Positions 8,735-19,323 of a DNA stretch of 64,000 bases are shown piece by piece (position 1 is the stretch's first letter; each line of letters begins with the position of its first letter). Made by a program: the position numbers and the translations under genes. The DNA is taken from positions 62,001 to 126,000 of the forward strand of contig CANTFL010000617.1 in NCBI GenBank assembly GCA_947650285.1, given 5' to 3'. The notes under the pieces are model-generated. The model made no database searches and was not told the origin of the DNA. It saw nothing but the letters and a program-made list of their open reading frames with translations. This DNA is from Hyaloperonospora brassicae (lineage: Eukaryota; Oomycota; Peronosporomycetes; Peronosporales; Peronosporaceae).

Positions 8735-8853
8735 AACTGATAGTCACCGTGTGACTATCAAAGATATGGCGGCCACCCATTGGCCACCATTGGGACAGGG
8801 AGCACTTGTTGGGTCCGTTCCATTCACTTTCCACCCGACCTCGCATTGTTAAC

Positions 8854-9763
8854 ATGTCTATGCGGTGTGACTTAAGACACGCACAGCCCGCTGCTGTGCC
8901 AGCCTCTGCGGCAGAAGATTAGTCGTCTGATGTTCGTTCTCCGCCTGCAGAAACAGGTGCTGCAGGTGCACGCGGAACAGCACCGCGTGCGCATGATGAC
9001 CCCGACATTGAGGTCATCTACTCTGGCGAGTCAGACGTGTCTGACTCGGGCAATGTTCCAGAGGCGTCTCGATCACCGGCGACTCCTCAGTATTCGCCAA
9101 GGCCACTGCCGAACGAACGGACTCGTGAATTGCAACACAGTCTGTTCGGCAGTGATGATGAAGGTCATCAGAGTGGTGAGAAGTATTATTCCTTACCACA
9201 GCCGACTCGTGCTTCTTCGCACGAGCGTGATGACGATGGCGTGAGCCGTCGTCAATCTGGGAGCCGTGGTACCGACAGAGGTACCACTGTAAAGCGTGAT
9301 GAGCCGAAGCCGCGGTGTTTGCCCGAACGGCTCATCAATAGCTTGTCTCACGAGACAAACCAACACCATCGGATACCCTTATTCGATGCGACTGAGCTTC
9401 ATGGCTTGAGTTCCAGCGCGAAGAACTTTCGCGCTGAAGAAGAATTTTATCTCGATGTCTTTCTTAGACATCGATGGTACTAACGGCAACCAAAAGCGTG
9501 ACAAGGCCTCGCTTTTGGCTGCGTGGAACGCGTTCGTCCAAAACGTAAAGAATTTTGGACGAGAAGGGTGGCTTAAGAAACTTGGGGCGACACGCCTCAG
9601 GTTCGAAAAGCGAACGCCAACCGGTGCAAGGTACCGGTTGCACTGTTTGTCGAGTGAGGCAGACATTCCTTGCCTCACATGGGGAGACCCGTGTGCGAGT
9701 TGTGTTGACAACTCGCAGCGTGCACATAGGGATGTGTATTCCCTAAGTTTGCCCTGGGGATGA
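8854..9763 (+). pseudogene. Antisense ORF 1 of copy B (TAG plus +1 frameshift)
   Basis: Starting at the ATG at 8854 the + strand frame encodes an Ala/Pro-rich N-terminus, one in-frame TAG (8920-8922), an acidic Ser-rich segment and the region seen in copy A's antisense ORF 1. A one-base insertion at about 9480 (TGGTACTAAC where copy A reads TGGTACAAC) creates a stop at 9481-9483 and shifts the rest, which continues to a TGA after 9763. The frame therefore looks like a decayed gene of about 300 codons, not a chance ORF. No domain is recognised. It lies between the 3' LTR and the chromodomain. Confidence 0.5.
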
Positions 9764-9781
9764 GCACACATCTCGGCTGAG

Positions 9782-10465
9782 ATGCGTGACGCGATTGCAA
9801 ACTTGCAATCCGTCTACAAGCGCCAAAAGCGCGTGTTTACCGATGGGCCCGAGGACTCACCGGATGGGTCTCGTCATACTGGCGGACGAGACCTTCAACG
9901 TCCATCAACAGCTGAGAGCGGGGCTCCCAGCTATTCCAAGAGGGTGGATACCCCCACCACTGGACGAGGTAGATCGTCCTTGATACTGAATCGTCACGGT
10001 GGTTCAAGATACGCTCCACTAGAAAGCGTTGACCACAATGAGAATCCACCAAAGGATGTGGTAGAGGAGGAAAGACCTCATCCAGATGATTCTGCTCACC
10101 ATCTCGACCCTTACGAGATGGATCGCGCAATCGATGAATTGCGCGATGACTTGAAGCACGAGCGCGATCGGCGCTACGCTTTGACCGATACCGTGCGGAA
10201 GAACCGCAAGGGTCACGAGGCTGATCGAGCGAGAGATCGCGCCGATTACGCCACAGCGCAGCCTCAGGTCTATCGGGACGTCCGCTCCCTTTACGGCGAG
10301 CTGGCGACAGCTCGCGGGGAGATAACTCAGTTGAGTTCCGAGGTATCTTATCTGAGCAACCAGACGGATCGTCTGGAGCGCGAGCGCAAGAACTTGATGG
10401 ATGTTCTTGTACGTGGGGGCTATCTTCATCGGAAGAAGAAGGCTCGTACTGACAGTACGGCCTGA
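9782..10465 (+). CDS. Antisense ORF 2 of copy B (coiled-coil, 227 codons)
   Basis: This open frame begins at an ATG, lies seven codons after the TGA that ends antisense ORF 1, and is in the same frame. Its first half is basic and Ser/Thr-rich. Its second half (about residues 115-215) is strongly charged and heptad-like (E-M-D-R-A-I-D-E-L-R-D-D-L, then R-S-L-Y-G-E-L-A-T-A-R and L-S-N-Q-T-D-R-L-E-R-E-R) and predicts a coiled coil. It ends with the basic patch H-R-K-K-K-A-R. Over 10465-9837 it lies antisense to the integrase tail and chromodomain, so the same DNA is open on both strands. Function unknown; a by-product of sense-strand codon use is possible. Confidence 0.5.
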   Translation: MRDAIANLQSVYKRQKRVFTDGPEDSPDGSRHTGGRDLQRPSTAESGAPSYSKRVDTPTTGRGRSSLILNRHGGSRYAPLESVDHNENPPKDVVEEERPHPDDSAHHLDPYEMDRAIDELRDDLKHERDRRYALTDTVRKNRKGHEADRARDRADYATAQPQVYRDVRSLYGELATARGEITQLSSEVSYLSNQTDRLERERKNLMDVLVRGGYLHRKKKARTDSTA

Positions 10466-10998
10466 GCCTCCCCACGTAAAACGTAGGATGCGTGCGCATC
10501 TTACGTGGCAATTCGATCGTGTATGCATTGCCCTTACGATGCAACACTCGAAATGGCCCAATGTACTTCGGCAGTAGTTTACTACTGCCGACACTAGTGA
10601 CTGCATGTCCAGGTAAGTTTACCGTAGACAGTAGTACTAGGTCGTTAACTTTAAATGAAAGAGCATTTGCTCTTCCATTCTTGTCTGCGTTCCGTTTCTG
10701 AAGATCCACCGCATTTGCGATGGAGTCCTGAACGAAACGAATTACCGCTTCTCGAGCCAGCAGGAAATTCTCTGCTGACTCTTTGTTTTGTCTTTCAGTG
10801 CGCTTCGTGCGCACTGCTAAGAGATTGTTCTCTTCTTCAGCGAGGTTTTCTTCTTCCTCGCTGGTATAATCGTTGACGATGCTGAATATACCAGCATCGT
10901 CATCATCATCCGAGTCAATAATAGCGTTGTCGCTATTATTGCGGTGGTGTGCTTCATCGATGTCGACCTGATCGACATCGGCATCATACGTGATGACG
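9837..10998 (-). CDS. Integrase C-terminal domain plus chromodomain (copy B)
   Basis: Downstream of the shared frameshift the - strand frame encodes the acidic linker, the integrase C-terminal barrel (L-P-K-Y-I-G-P-F-R-V, H-P-T-F-Y-V-G-R-L) and, without interruption, a C-terminal chromodomain (Y-L-V-Q-W-W-G-Y ... S-W-E-P). From the codon at 10814 it is open for 325 residues to TAA at 9837. This is the uninterrupted form of the region split by the insertion in copy A. It is separated from the integrase core by the frameshift around the G-run near 11060. Confidence 0.85.
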
Positions 10999-13326
10999 TT
11001 AGCGTCGACACGTGATGAGCAAGAGCCAAAACGGTTTTCGCTCGAGCGAGTCCCTCCCCCCTATCCAAGAGTCACACTCTAGAAGTACAGGCACACGTGG
11101 ATGGCGTAAACCATTCACGTAAAACGGTGTGTGCAGTGTTGAAGCATGCACCGAATTATTGATGGCGAATTCCACCATTAGAAGGAATTCGCTCCAACTC
11201 GAAAACGAGTGGACATATCCTCGAAGGATCTCTTCGAGGACACGGTTCGCACGTTCCGTCGGAACATCTGTTTCGGGATGGTCAGAAGTGAACATCGTCA
11301 ACCGTGTTCAGAGAGAACGGAACACGGATTGCCAATATTCCGCCGTGAATCGAGGGTCACGGTCGGATACGAGTTCACGGGGTAACCTGTGGAGTCTAAA
11401 GACCGTGTCGAGAAAGACACGAGCACAACCTTGAGTCTTGATCGACTCAGGGACTGCAGCAAGATGGACCATCTTGCTGAATCAGTCAACAAATACAAGA
11501 ATACCATTATTCTTGTGAGCGTCTTCGGGGAAACCGAAGACGAAGTCCATTGAAACGGACTGCCAGCACTCTGCCGGAACAGGCAGAGGCTGCAATGGCG
11601 CTTGGGATGCAGGACTAGGCTTCAACCGTTGACAAACCTCGCAAGCACGTATGTACTTGCGAACAAACTGATACTGGCGGGGCCAGTAAAAGTCACGACT
11701 TACCGTGAAGTAAGTCTTTTCTCTACCACGATGGCCGCCTGTTGGGACATCGTGACACTCATACATGATGCGTAAACGCAAATCATGATGAGCGGGTACG
11801 ACGACACGAGGCGTGTCGTCGGCAACAGCTGTATAGTACAGCAATCCGTTGCGTGTACTATACCGATCCTCATCGGATCGGTACAAAGCCGGTAAATCCC
11901 TCATGGATTTACTGGATGGATTTACCAGATGATCCATCAATCGCGGAAGATCCTTATCTTCCGCGTATGCCTTTCGTACGTCGTCAAGTAAACTTGACGA
12001 CGGGACACTGACTGACAGTGTCGCAACAGTGGGCTTATCCTCACTGTTGGATTGTGCGTCCGGCTCGAAATCGGGCCGGCGCGAAAGAGCATCCGCGACG
12101 ACATTGAGTCGTCCCGGTTTATACTCCACGGAGAAGTTATACTCCGCGAAGAAAGACAGTCACCTCGCCATTCTTTGCGAGAGTTGTGGGCTGTTTACGG
12201 CCGTGCGTAATGACGCATGGTCCGTGTAGACAACAAACGGTCTATCTCCCAAGAGATAGACGCGACACTTAGCCAGTGCGTATTTCATGGCAAGGATTTC
12301 CTTGTCATGCACTGGGTAATTACGCTCAGCTGCTTGCAGCTGACGCGACTGATAACAGATGACGCGCTCCGCGCCATCTGCATCGAACTGCATTAACGCA
12401 CAGCCGATTGCGAAATCGCTGGCGTCACAGACCACATGAAATGGTCTGTCCTGATCTGCAATCGCCAAGATCGGCGATTGCATCAAGCTCCGCTTGATAC
12501 CTTCAAAGGAACGCTGGCACTCAGCGTTCCATGACCACTTGACATTTTTCTTAAGCAAGCAAGAAAGATGAACAGTCATCTCGGCGTAGTTGCGCGAGTA
12601 ATTATGCCAGCACGCCGCTAGCTCAAGGAACTCCCGAAGTCCCTTTACATCGACTGGCACTGGCCAGTCAGTTATCGCCTTGATCTTTTCGGGATCGGGG
12701 CGTACGCCGTGTTTACCCACGATGCACCCAAGAAGTGGTATTTCGCTAGCCGCGAATATACACTTCTTGAGGTTTGCGTACAACTTATGCTTGCGCATAA
12801 GTTGGAGAACCTGACGAACGTGAGTTCGGTGGACCTTAACGTCCGTCTTTCCGTCCATAGCCCGGCTATGGACGAACAAATCGTCGAAGTAACTCGGTGC
12901 GAAGTCTCGCACCGGTCTCAACAGATTTGTGACACATCTGTTGAATGTTGCAGGGGAATTGCTCAGCCCCTGTGGCATCACTAGCCACTTTCACAGCATA
13001 CCGCTGGGGGTGTTCACTGCTGTGAACGGGATGCCCCGTTCACGCATGAGGATCTGATAGAATCCATCCATCAGATCCATGGACGAAAAGATGGTACTCT
13101 TTGACATACCATCTATGATTACGTCCTTCCTCGGTATCGTCGTCTGAGCCGGTACCGTTGCAGCATTCAATTTGTTGAATGCGTGCACTATCCGCCATCC
13201 TCCGGAGGCCTTTCGCACACAGAAGGTCGGAGAGCTGTGAGAAGATGTCGATTCCCTCACATGACATACCGCTAAGCGATCGGCAACAAACCTGTCGAAC
13301 ACTTGTACTCGTTCACGAGGCAGTGG
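10999..13326 (-). pseudogene. RT, RNase H and integrase core (copy B), with in-frame TGAs
   Basis: This has the same domain series as in copy A, on the - strand. Stops at 12991, 12160, 11482 and 11308 are all TGA and match copy A; a fifth shared TGA at 13327 marks the PR-RT boundary. The RT retains the canonical G-F-Y-Q-I motif and Y-F-D-D. Segments 12129-11482 and 11301-10999 are identical in protein to copy A. The RT-RNase H block (12981-12160) differs from copy A in only two residues (M and H here, T and Y in A), which fall in the two arms of one perfect hairpin at 12781-12804. Confidence 0.88.
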
Positions 13327-14709
13327 TCACTGCTTCATGACACAGTACTTCGAGCCCGGTTTGAGCTCGATCTCGTGTCGAGTGCCTTTGTCCTTAGGCA
13401 ACTCGCAAGGTACGGATTCAGGGAGCACATCCTTGAATTCGATCAAATCCTTACACAAAGGATTTGCCTGAAGTGACTCCCAGGATTGAGACGTGTATCG
13501 TTCAATCCGAGTCTTCTCATCGAGGACACTTTCGTCCATCGATGAGCTGCTGAGAACCCGTTCGTTCTCAGCAAATACTGTGGCCGACCGAATATCGGCC
13601 ACATACTCATCCTCTGTGACGAGTATGCAGATCTGCTTGACTTTGCCACTACGCAGATCACGCAAGAACCGTTTCGGTTCTAGCGTTGGCAACTGAGTTA
13701 TCTCCGAAGTTATATTCGGAGGCACAATCAGATCAAGCGTATAAGCGCCTACACTTGATCCGTCATTGACCAAGACGTTCAACGTCTCGGTTTCTTCCTG
13801 GTAACTTGCTTCCACAGGTTGCTGAAGGCCTGATCCCTCAGCAAGTGACTCTTGAGGAAGTTCTTCCTCAAGTAAGTGGGGACTTATTCCCTCGACGTCT
13901 TCTGAATGTGGCTGTGCAACCACAGTCAAGCACCGATCCTCTACGATCGACTCTCCAGTCGACCTAGGATTTCCATGTTGCCCTTTGGAGGCAACAGGTT
14001 TCTTACTTTCAAGATGCTGCCCGCTAGGCATGCATCCATGTCCCGGTCCACTCGACTTCTTCGAGTGGTGGACCTTCGGCACAGCCTGTACTTCTGTACA
14101 ACCGCCGGGAGCTTGCTCCACAGTGTAGTGATCAACTACACTGTGATCTTGTGCAGTCGTTCTAACGACCGTACCGCAAGTGAGGCCATCGCACTCACTC
14201 GCAGAACATCCACACGCTTGTGGACGCTCCAAGATGTTCATCAGATGGCCATCTGATGAACAAGCGGCAGGCATCTTCACGGATCGATGCTGCCAGCTCA
14301 CCCTTGGCTCGTACTTTCTGAGCCAAGGTAATCCCAGGATGACATCAAATTTGTCATCCAGATCTAGTACGATGAAGTCATCATCGTACTGTTCGCCCTC
14401 TAACGTGTAGTGGATTCCTACTACACGTTTCTCAACGGTTATCGATGCGCCTGTTGCAAGGCGCACCGTCATCCTTGTGAGGGGAATGTCGCGCTCAACG
14501 AACTTGAGCCTACGACCCTCTAGTGACTGGTGACGAACAAAGTTCTTCGACGCCCCACAGTCTATAGGGCACGAAGTGACAAATCATTTGTCACTTCCAA
14601 CTTCAAGGTGATGAGCGAAACGTCGTCACCAGGTGCAGAGACACAGAATGATTGTGTATCTGGAGCAACTTTCGTCAAGAGATTTTCAAATTCTCTTGAG
14701 GTTGCTGGA
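13327..14709 (-). pseudogene. Retropepsin and PR-RT linker (copy B)
   Basis: From 14472 to the TGA at 13327 the frame is open for 381 codons and covers the protease body and the linker to RT, longer than in copy A, which has private stops. The D-C-G-A-S active site lies upstream near 14555 and is separated by the same one-base frame slip as in copy A. Thus copy B has a more intact protease region but still lacks a continuous gag-pro-pol frame. Confidence 0.85.
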
Positions 14710-15882
14710 TCAGTAGGGCGCTCCGCCCCTATTGACCCCTACCATTTTTGATGGTCCGCCTCGCTGTTGCGGCTTCGCAACAGCGCTGGACCCACGCCCA
14801 TTGCCCTTTCTGGCAAATGGTCGTCCATTTCGCTCAGTACTGTTAGGTACTGGACGTGGAGCACTACACTCATATGCGTAGTGCCCTAACTTCTGACAGC
14901 GATTGCACGTCTGCAATCGCTTGTTGTTTGAAGAGTGAGGTCTCTCGCTCTCACCATAACTGAGGTCCATTGGTTCTGGACCTCCGATCTCTTGTCGTCT
15001 CGGTGGACGATAAGAGTTTGAGCTAGCATGAGCCTGTCTCATGCTAAAGTCTTCCTGTTCCGCGGCTGATATCGCATCTTCCAGCGTATTCAGCTCAAGG
15101 CGGAAGAGGTGGCTCCTGACGGGCCCTTCTGCGAGCCCTTGCATGAACACCGTAATCAACGTGTGTTCATGGACTGGGTTAGCAGTTATACTGATCGCGA
15201 GGAGTCGTATATGCTGAGCGTAAGCGTGCACATCACGCTTACCCTGCTTGAGTTTCAGGAGCTCTGAACGAGCCCTGAACTCAGCACGTGGCGGCTCAAA
15301 CGTTTGTCTGAGCCGGGACTTGAAGTCATCTAGCGACCTAAACACATTTGGGTCGCTACTCTCGAGTCCCAGGGACCAAGTTTTGGCACGCCCTGCCAAG
15401 TGGGTCTGAGCAAATGTGAGTTTCATTTGCTCATCTTCGACGCGACGAGCCCTTAGGGCTCTGTCGAGTTCGACAAACCATAGTAACAGGGAGTCCTCCG
15501 GGACTCCACTGTACTTGGAGATGTCGACTTTCATGACTTCGGGACGACGCGCATGTGCCGTCCCGCCCACAGCAGCATGGAATTGCTGCTGTCTCAACAG
15601 CTCCGTCTGTTGAGCACCGAGTTATCTCAACTGCTCGGCCTGTTGAGAGCCTTGCTGGTGAAGCAAGGCTACTTTCTCTCTCTCGAGAGCAAGTTCATTC
15701 TGAATGAACTTGGCGATAGCGGCATGTTGTTGGTCTCTGTCTAGAGACTCCAACATGGTGCTGACGACGAGTTCGCCTACGGTAGAACTCATTCGTTCTA
15801 CCGCACCCCATTCGATGTCACTCAAATGGGTAAACCCTTCACGCGTGGCGTAAAAGGTGTCTTCTTCATCCAACATGTTCAT
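14710..15882 (-). pseudogene. Gag (copy B), one nonsense codon
   Basis: The frame starts at the ATG at 15882, 44 bp inside the 5' LTR, and runs to TGA at 14710. It is interrupted only by TAA at 15622-15624 inside a Gln-rich stretch, most simply a CAA to TAA change. The product has an N-terminal charged helical region, a gag capsid-like region and a single CCHC zinc knuckle near 14920-14880, then an Arg/Gly-rich tail. Length without the stop would be about 390 residues. The short leader carries the primer-binding site. Confidence 0.85.
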
Positions 15883-15911
15883 GTTGGATGATGTGGTCCT
15901 TGGAAGGACTA

Positions 15912-15924
15912 CAAAGTGCTACCA
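15912..15924 (-). promoter_or_regulatory. Primer-binding site of copy B (initiator tRNA-Met)
   Basis: Two bases inside the 5' LTR the - strand reads TGGTAGCACTTTG. The antisense tRNA fragment at 5350-5397 starts AGCACTT, so the 3' end of that initiator tRNA should be AAGTGCT-A-CCA. Its complement is TGGTAGCACTT, an 11-base perfect match. The primer is therefore very probably the host initiator tRNA-Met. Confidence 0.8.
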
Positions 15925-15926
15925 GG

Positions 15927-16317
15927 TGTAACGGGGCACACCCTTGCGTAACTTAACGCAAGGGATTTGGTTGCCCCGACGGACGTACACGTGGCAAGCG
16001 AGGAAGCGTAGGTAGGGTAAAAGTAGAACTGTTATATTAATAAATTAAGTCTTTGAACTACTGTCTCTTCGTTTGACTTAATTCAATTATACTAATATAA
16101 CTGCATGTATGGTGACGTCTCGTCACCACTCATTGCGCGCGTCTTGCGGCGATTGGTGGGTTGATATCATCACGATATCAACCAATGAACAGACCCTTTG
16201 GTCGACCCTTCAATATCACCACTTTGGTGATATTGTTTTAAAGAATATCCATCTTTATATTCTTTATTGTCACTTTCCTTAAAGTGACAATTTCATGTAA
16301 CGGGCTGCCCCGTTACA
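15927..16317 (-). repeat. 5' LTR of copy B (391 bp)
   Basis: It begins TGTAACGGGGC and ends CCCCGTTACA on the + strand. It matches 8330-8723 along its length with clear divergence, including a different TA-rich block near 16040. It contains perfect hairpins such as CAATATCACC/GGTGATATTG. Confidence 0.93.
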
Positions 16318-16551
16318 ATTGTAATGTCAATCGACACGAGACATCATCAATCGACGCGCAAGCTCGATCAGGCTGGCAGAGCCTTGACTTCGACGTCTTG
16401 CAACTTTTCTCGACGCTGCCTGAAGCTGTTGCTCTCTAAGCGCGAACGGAAGGTCAGATGATTTATTTTATCGTGCGATAAGAACGGAATCTCGTCTATC
16501 GCACTCACCGACCCGATGCAGAGCATGAATATTCTGACACCCACTGATTGT

Positions 16552-16681
16552 CCTTGCACGTCGTCCTTGCACGTCGTCCTTGCACGTCTTCCTTGCACGT
16601 CGTCCTTGCACGTCTTCCTTGCACGTCGTCCTTGCACGTCGTCCTTGCACGTCGTCCTTGCACGTCGTCCTCGCACGTCGA
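16552..16681. repeat. 13-bp tandem repeat, about 10 copies
   Basis: The unit is TCGTCCTTGCACG, with C/T and G/T variants (TCTTCCTTGCACG twice). Because 13 is not a multiple of three, all frames of both strands stay open and give a 13-residue periodic pseudo-protein, which explains the overlapping ORFs here. I do not regard those as genes. Confidence 0.95.
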
Positions 16682-18152
16682 CACATCGTTCCCCGCGATC
16701 ATCACTTCTTTTTCAATCACGATTGTGTGCCACCGTCATCACGGGCACAAGAATCTTGGAAATTCGTACCAGTGCTGGAGCGCGATGCCGTAGGATGCAC
16801 CATGTCTGGACAGTAGGATAGTGGCACATGACGTAAGATGCCGACAGGGCGACATTTCGCGACATGTGACGCTAACGTTGACATGGGCATCACAATGGCT
16901 CGTGTAAACAACCTCTGGGTCTTTACGAATAAGAAAGCCGTTGCTGCCGGAAAGCGCGTGCGTAAAGAAAGCGACAGCTCCTTCAGCAAGATTAGAGGGA
17001 CGTTGATGGTGGTTGGTATGAGTTGTATACATCGGTCATGAACCGGTTAGGCTGTGTGGTTTACACCATGGAGGGTATACACTAAATATCAATATCGATA
17101 AGACCTTGCTTGTGTAAGGGAGCTGATATGTGTCAATCACCGGGGTGAAAATCCTCTAATAGTGGTAGTTCAGGACTATAAGGTCTAGATTAGTAATATT
17201 TAGGATAGGGTGTTTTCATATAAACGAAATAAATTTTTGACCTTCTAGCGCTCTCTGCCTTCCCAAGGCTTGGGCTCTGATTGCTAAGAGTAAGAAACCT
17301 TACAAGGCATTTATTCTTGGGCGATAAGTACCGTGTAATTCTCGAAAGCACTAGTTCCTTGAACAAAGACTATAGAGCTCTACGAGCTTGTGTGACTCGC
17401 TGAGTCTAAACTCTCTTAGTTCCTTGGAAATATAAGTTGGTTAAAATTTCTAAGATACTAATAGATTTTAGACAATAAGTCGTTGGCTCAAATTCGTAGA
17501 ACTAATTGGACTTTGATTCGTTTACTCACTCTCGTAGATATAAGTGGATCTCTGAGTATTCATGTCTTCCTATGACTTATGAGATTAGGATGATCCGCTA
17601 CAGTGGTGCTACACATAAGGAATGTAGACCACCATTATGATGCCGAGCTGTAGTCTTTGCATTTGTTGGAAACGAATTTGTTTTACATGTTTTCATGTTT
17701 CCATGGTCAAGGGCTATAACATGTGAGGGTCTCACCTGATTGTTGGGTTGTGTGACATTGTGCCATGTAGGATCGGGAAGACACGGTTTAAGGATGGGAT
17801 AGGGAGATACGGGGATTGACTCTTGGAGCGACGCAGTGACAACTTGACCGTTGGGACAGGACGATGCGGTTGCAATATTAGACGGCGTATGGTATAAGCA
17901 AGAAGACGGATGTCATCGGTATGTGGTCAAGTTGCAGTGCAAGCACATATTGTAGTATTGACGATCAAAAGCAGGTATATCAATAATATCTCATTTCTAC
18001 TTCTACTCAACTGTGTACGAGTGCATTTGTAAAATCTAACAACCAACAGCATTTGCATTCAGCGATGCAGTAATGTGTACTACCATGGTGTCATCAGGAT
18101 ACATTAAGGCTACCAATATTCAAGGGCTAATTTGAATACGATCTCTTAGGCA

Positions 18153-18277
18153 CATTCTAGTCGCACTGCAAACAGAAAAACGTGCCGGACGCCTACATAA
18201 TTGCTACGCACGACAGTGTAGGCGTCTAATATGTTTGTATGTTATCAGTGCGGCTATAATGTGTATGAGATAGAATG
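18153..18277. repeat. 125 bp imperfect inverted-repeat element (MITE-like)
   Basis: The outer ends CATTCTA and TAGAATG, the middle pair CGCACTG/CAGTGCG and the inner perfect 10-bp arms GACGCCTACA (18188-18197) and TGTAGGCGTC (18217-18226) are nested. No coding capacity. It could be a small non-autonomous DNA transposon or an isolated hairpin; no target duplication was established. Confidence 0.35.
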
Positions 18278-18802
18278 TGGATGGCGGTTTGCATTTTTTG
18301 GCAAAGTCGTGCTGTCTTGTATTTTAATGAGTACCCAAAAATAATGACACAAACAACATAGTGTAACGGTATTACACGTCGATTGGTTACTGTCATTATA
18401 TGTGGGGGTTACATCAGTGATGATATAGCTTTGAAAGTCATATTAAAACACCATAACCGTTGTTGTATGCTCCCGTGTGTCAGCAACGAAATACAAGATT
18501 TTTCAAACGGTAATAATTAGAATGTTAGTGTCTCGATAAAATACATGTATTCTTATGTGTCCCTGTAACTAAAAACACTAATGTTTGATTCCCGTATTTA
18601 TCTATCGTAAGACACGTCCATTCTTGATGCCTTTCTGGTTGTAAGATAATCATTTCTTGTTCGACAATGAACTCCTTAGCACAATGTGCAATTAATTCAC
18701 CTAAATCTTCAAAGTCCCTTGAACAAGGTTCTGGAGATGAAAGCTTGTTGAATTGTCAAGTCGATCTCTTGCAACAAACAGGCTTGCTCGTCAAGCAGAA
18801 AT

Positions 18803-19286
18803 TATAGCGAAGCTACACAGCTCCTTAAGTCAGAGGAAGCCTTAACGCTCAATGAGAAGCTTAAGGTTCAGAGAACCCGACTCAAAGAGTCAACAAGCTC
18901 AGAGAGCTAACGGCCCCTGTTCCAGGGGGACCAGACTATTCAAATAATCAAACGCACAGAGTGCACATGGAGTAGCTGCCTAAACAAGGCGTAGCTACCT
19001 CCTTAACGATCACAAGACGCCATAAAGAGGCACGTGTCTATCGGATCAAAATGGGAACTGAATTTTACTTCTTCTTTTGACCTAAAAGAACACCTTAGAA
19101 CGAAGTGATTAACCGACTCCACTAATGTCCTATATAAACCTTTCAAAAGATCTCGTAATCAATGGTTGACAGACATCAGTCTTCAACAATTGATACTGTG
19201 TTCTAATATTACTTTAGTAGGGGATCTCATCCCTGGTGTGCACCACACCTATTATCGACTACCAGTCAACGTGTGACCCCGTGACA
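18803..19286 (-). repeat. 3' LTR of element 2 (484 bp)
   Basis: It aligns with 25939-26521 from the terminal TAGCG-AGCTACAC block to the GTGTGACCCCGTGACA end. It has one copy of a 50-bp unit (from 18865) that is present three times in the other LTR. It includes the hairpin CCCCTG/CAGGGG. Confidence 0.92.
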
Positions 19287-19298
19287 CCCTCCCCCACC
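19287..19298 (-). other. Polypurine tract of element 2
   Basis: On the - strand GGTGGGGGAGGG lies directly next to the 3' LTR, as expected for plus-strand priming. Confidence 0.7.
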
Positions 19299-19323
19299 AG
19301 ACTGACGTTTCCACAAAACGTCA

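Larger units (their letters stand above)
8330..16317 (-). mobile_element. Ty3/gypsy chromodomain retrotransposon, copy B (full length, - strand)
   Basis: The element is bounded by a 3' LTR (8330-8723) and a 5' LTR (15927-16317) and contains a primer-binding site, gag, PR, RT, RNase H, integrase-chromodomain and a polypurine tract. Length is 7988 bp. It is defective: gag has one TAA, and pol has the same in-frame TGAs and frameshifts as copy A. No 5-bp target duplication is visible (TTCAG on the left, ATTGT on the right), so the ends have probably been recombined. The two LTRs differ noticeably, whereas the internal region is almost identical to copy A. Confidence 0.95.
16318..18802. other. 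Intergenic, no gene recognised
   Basis: It contains the 13-bp tandem array (16552-16681) and a hairpin-like element (18153-18277). Otherwise it is AT-rich with only short ORFs; 16838-17041 (67 codons) has no recognisable motif. Confidence 0.6.

Noticed and set aside
16368..16821. Overlapping ORFs on both strands with repetitive sequence
   Set aside because: They are produced by the 13-bp tandem repeat, which has no stop in any frame.
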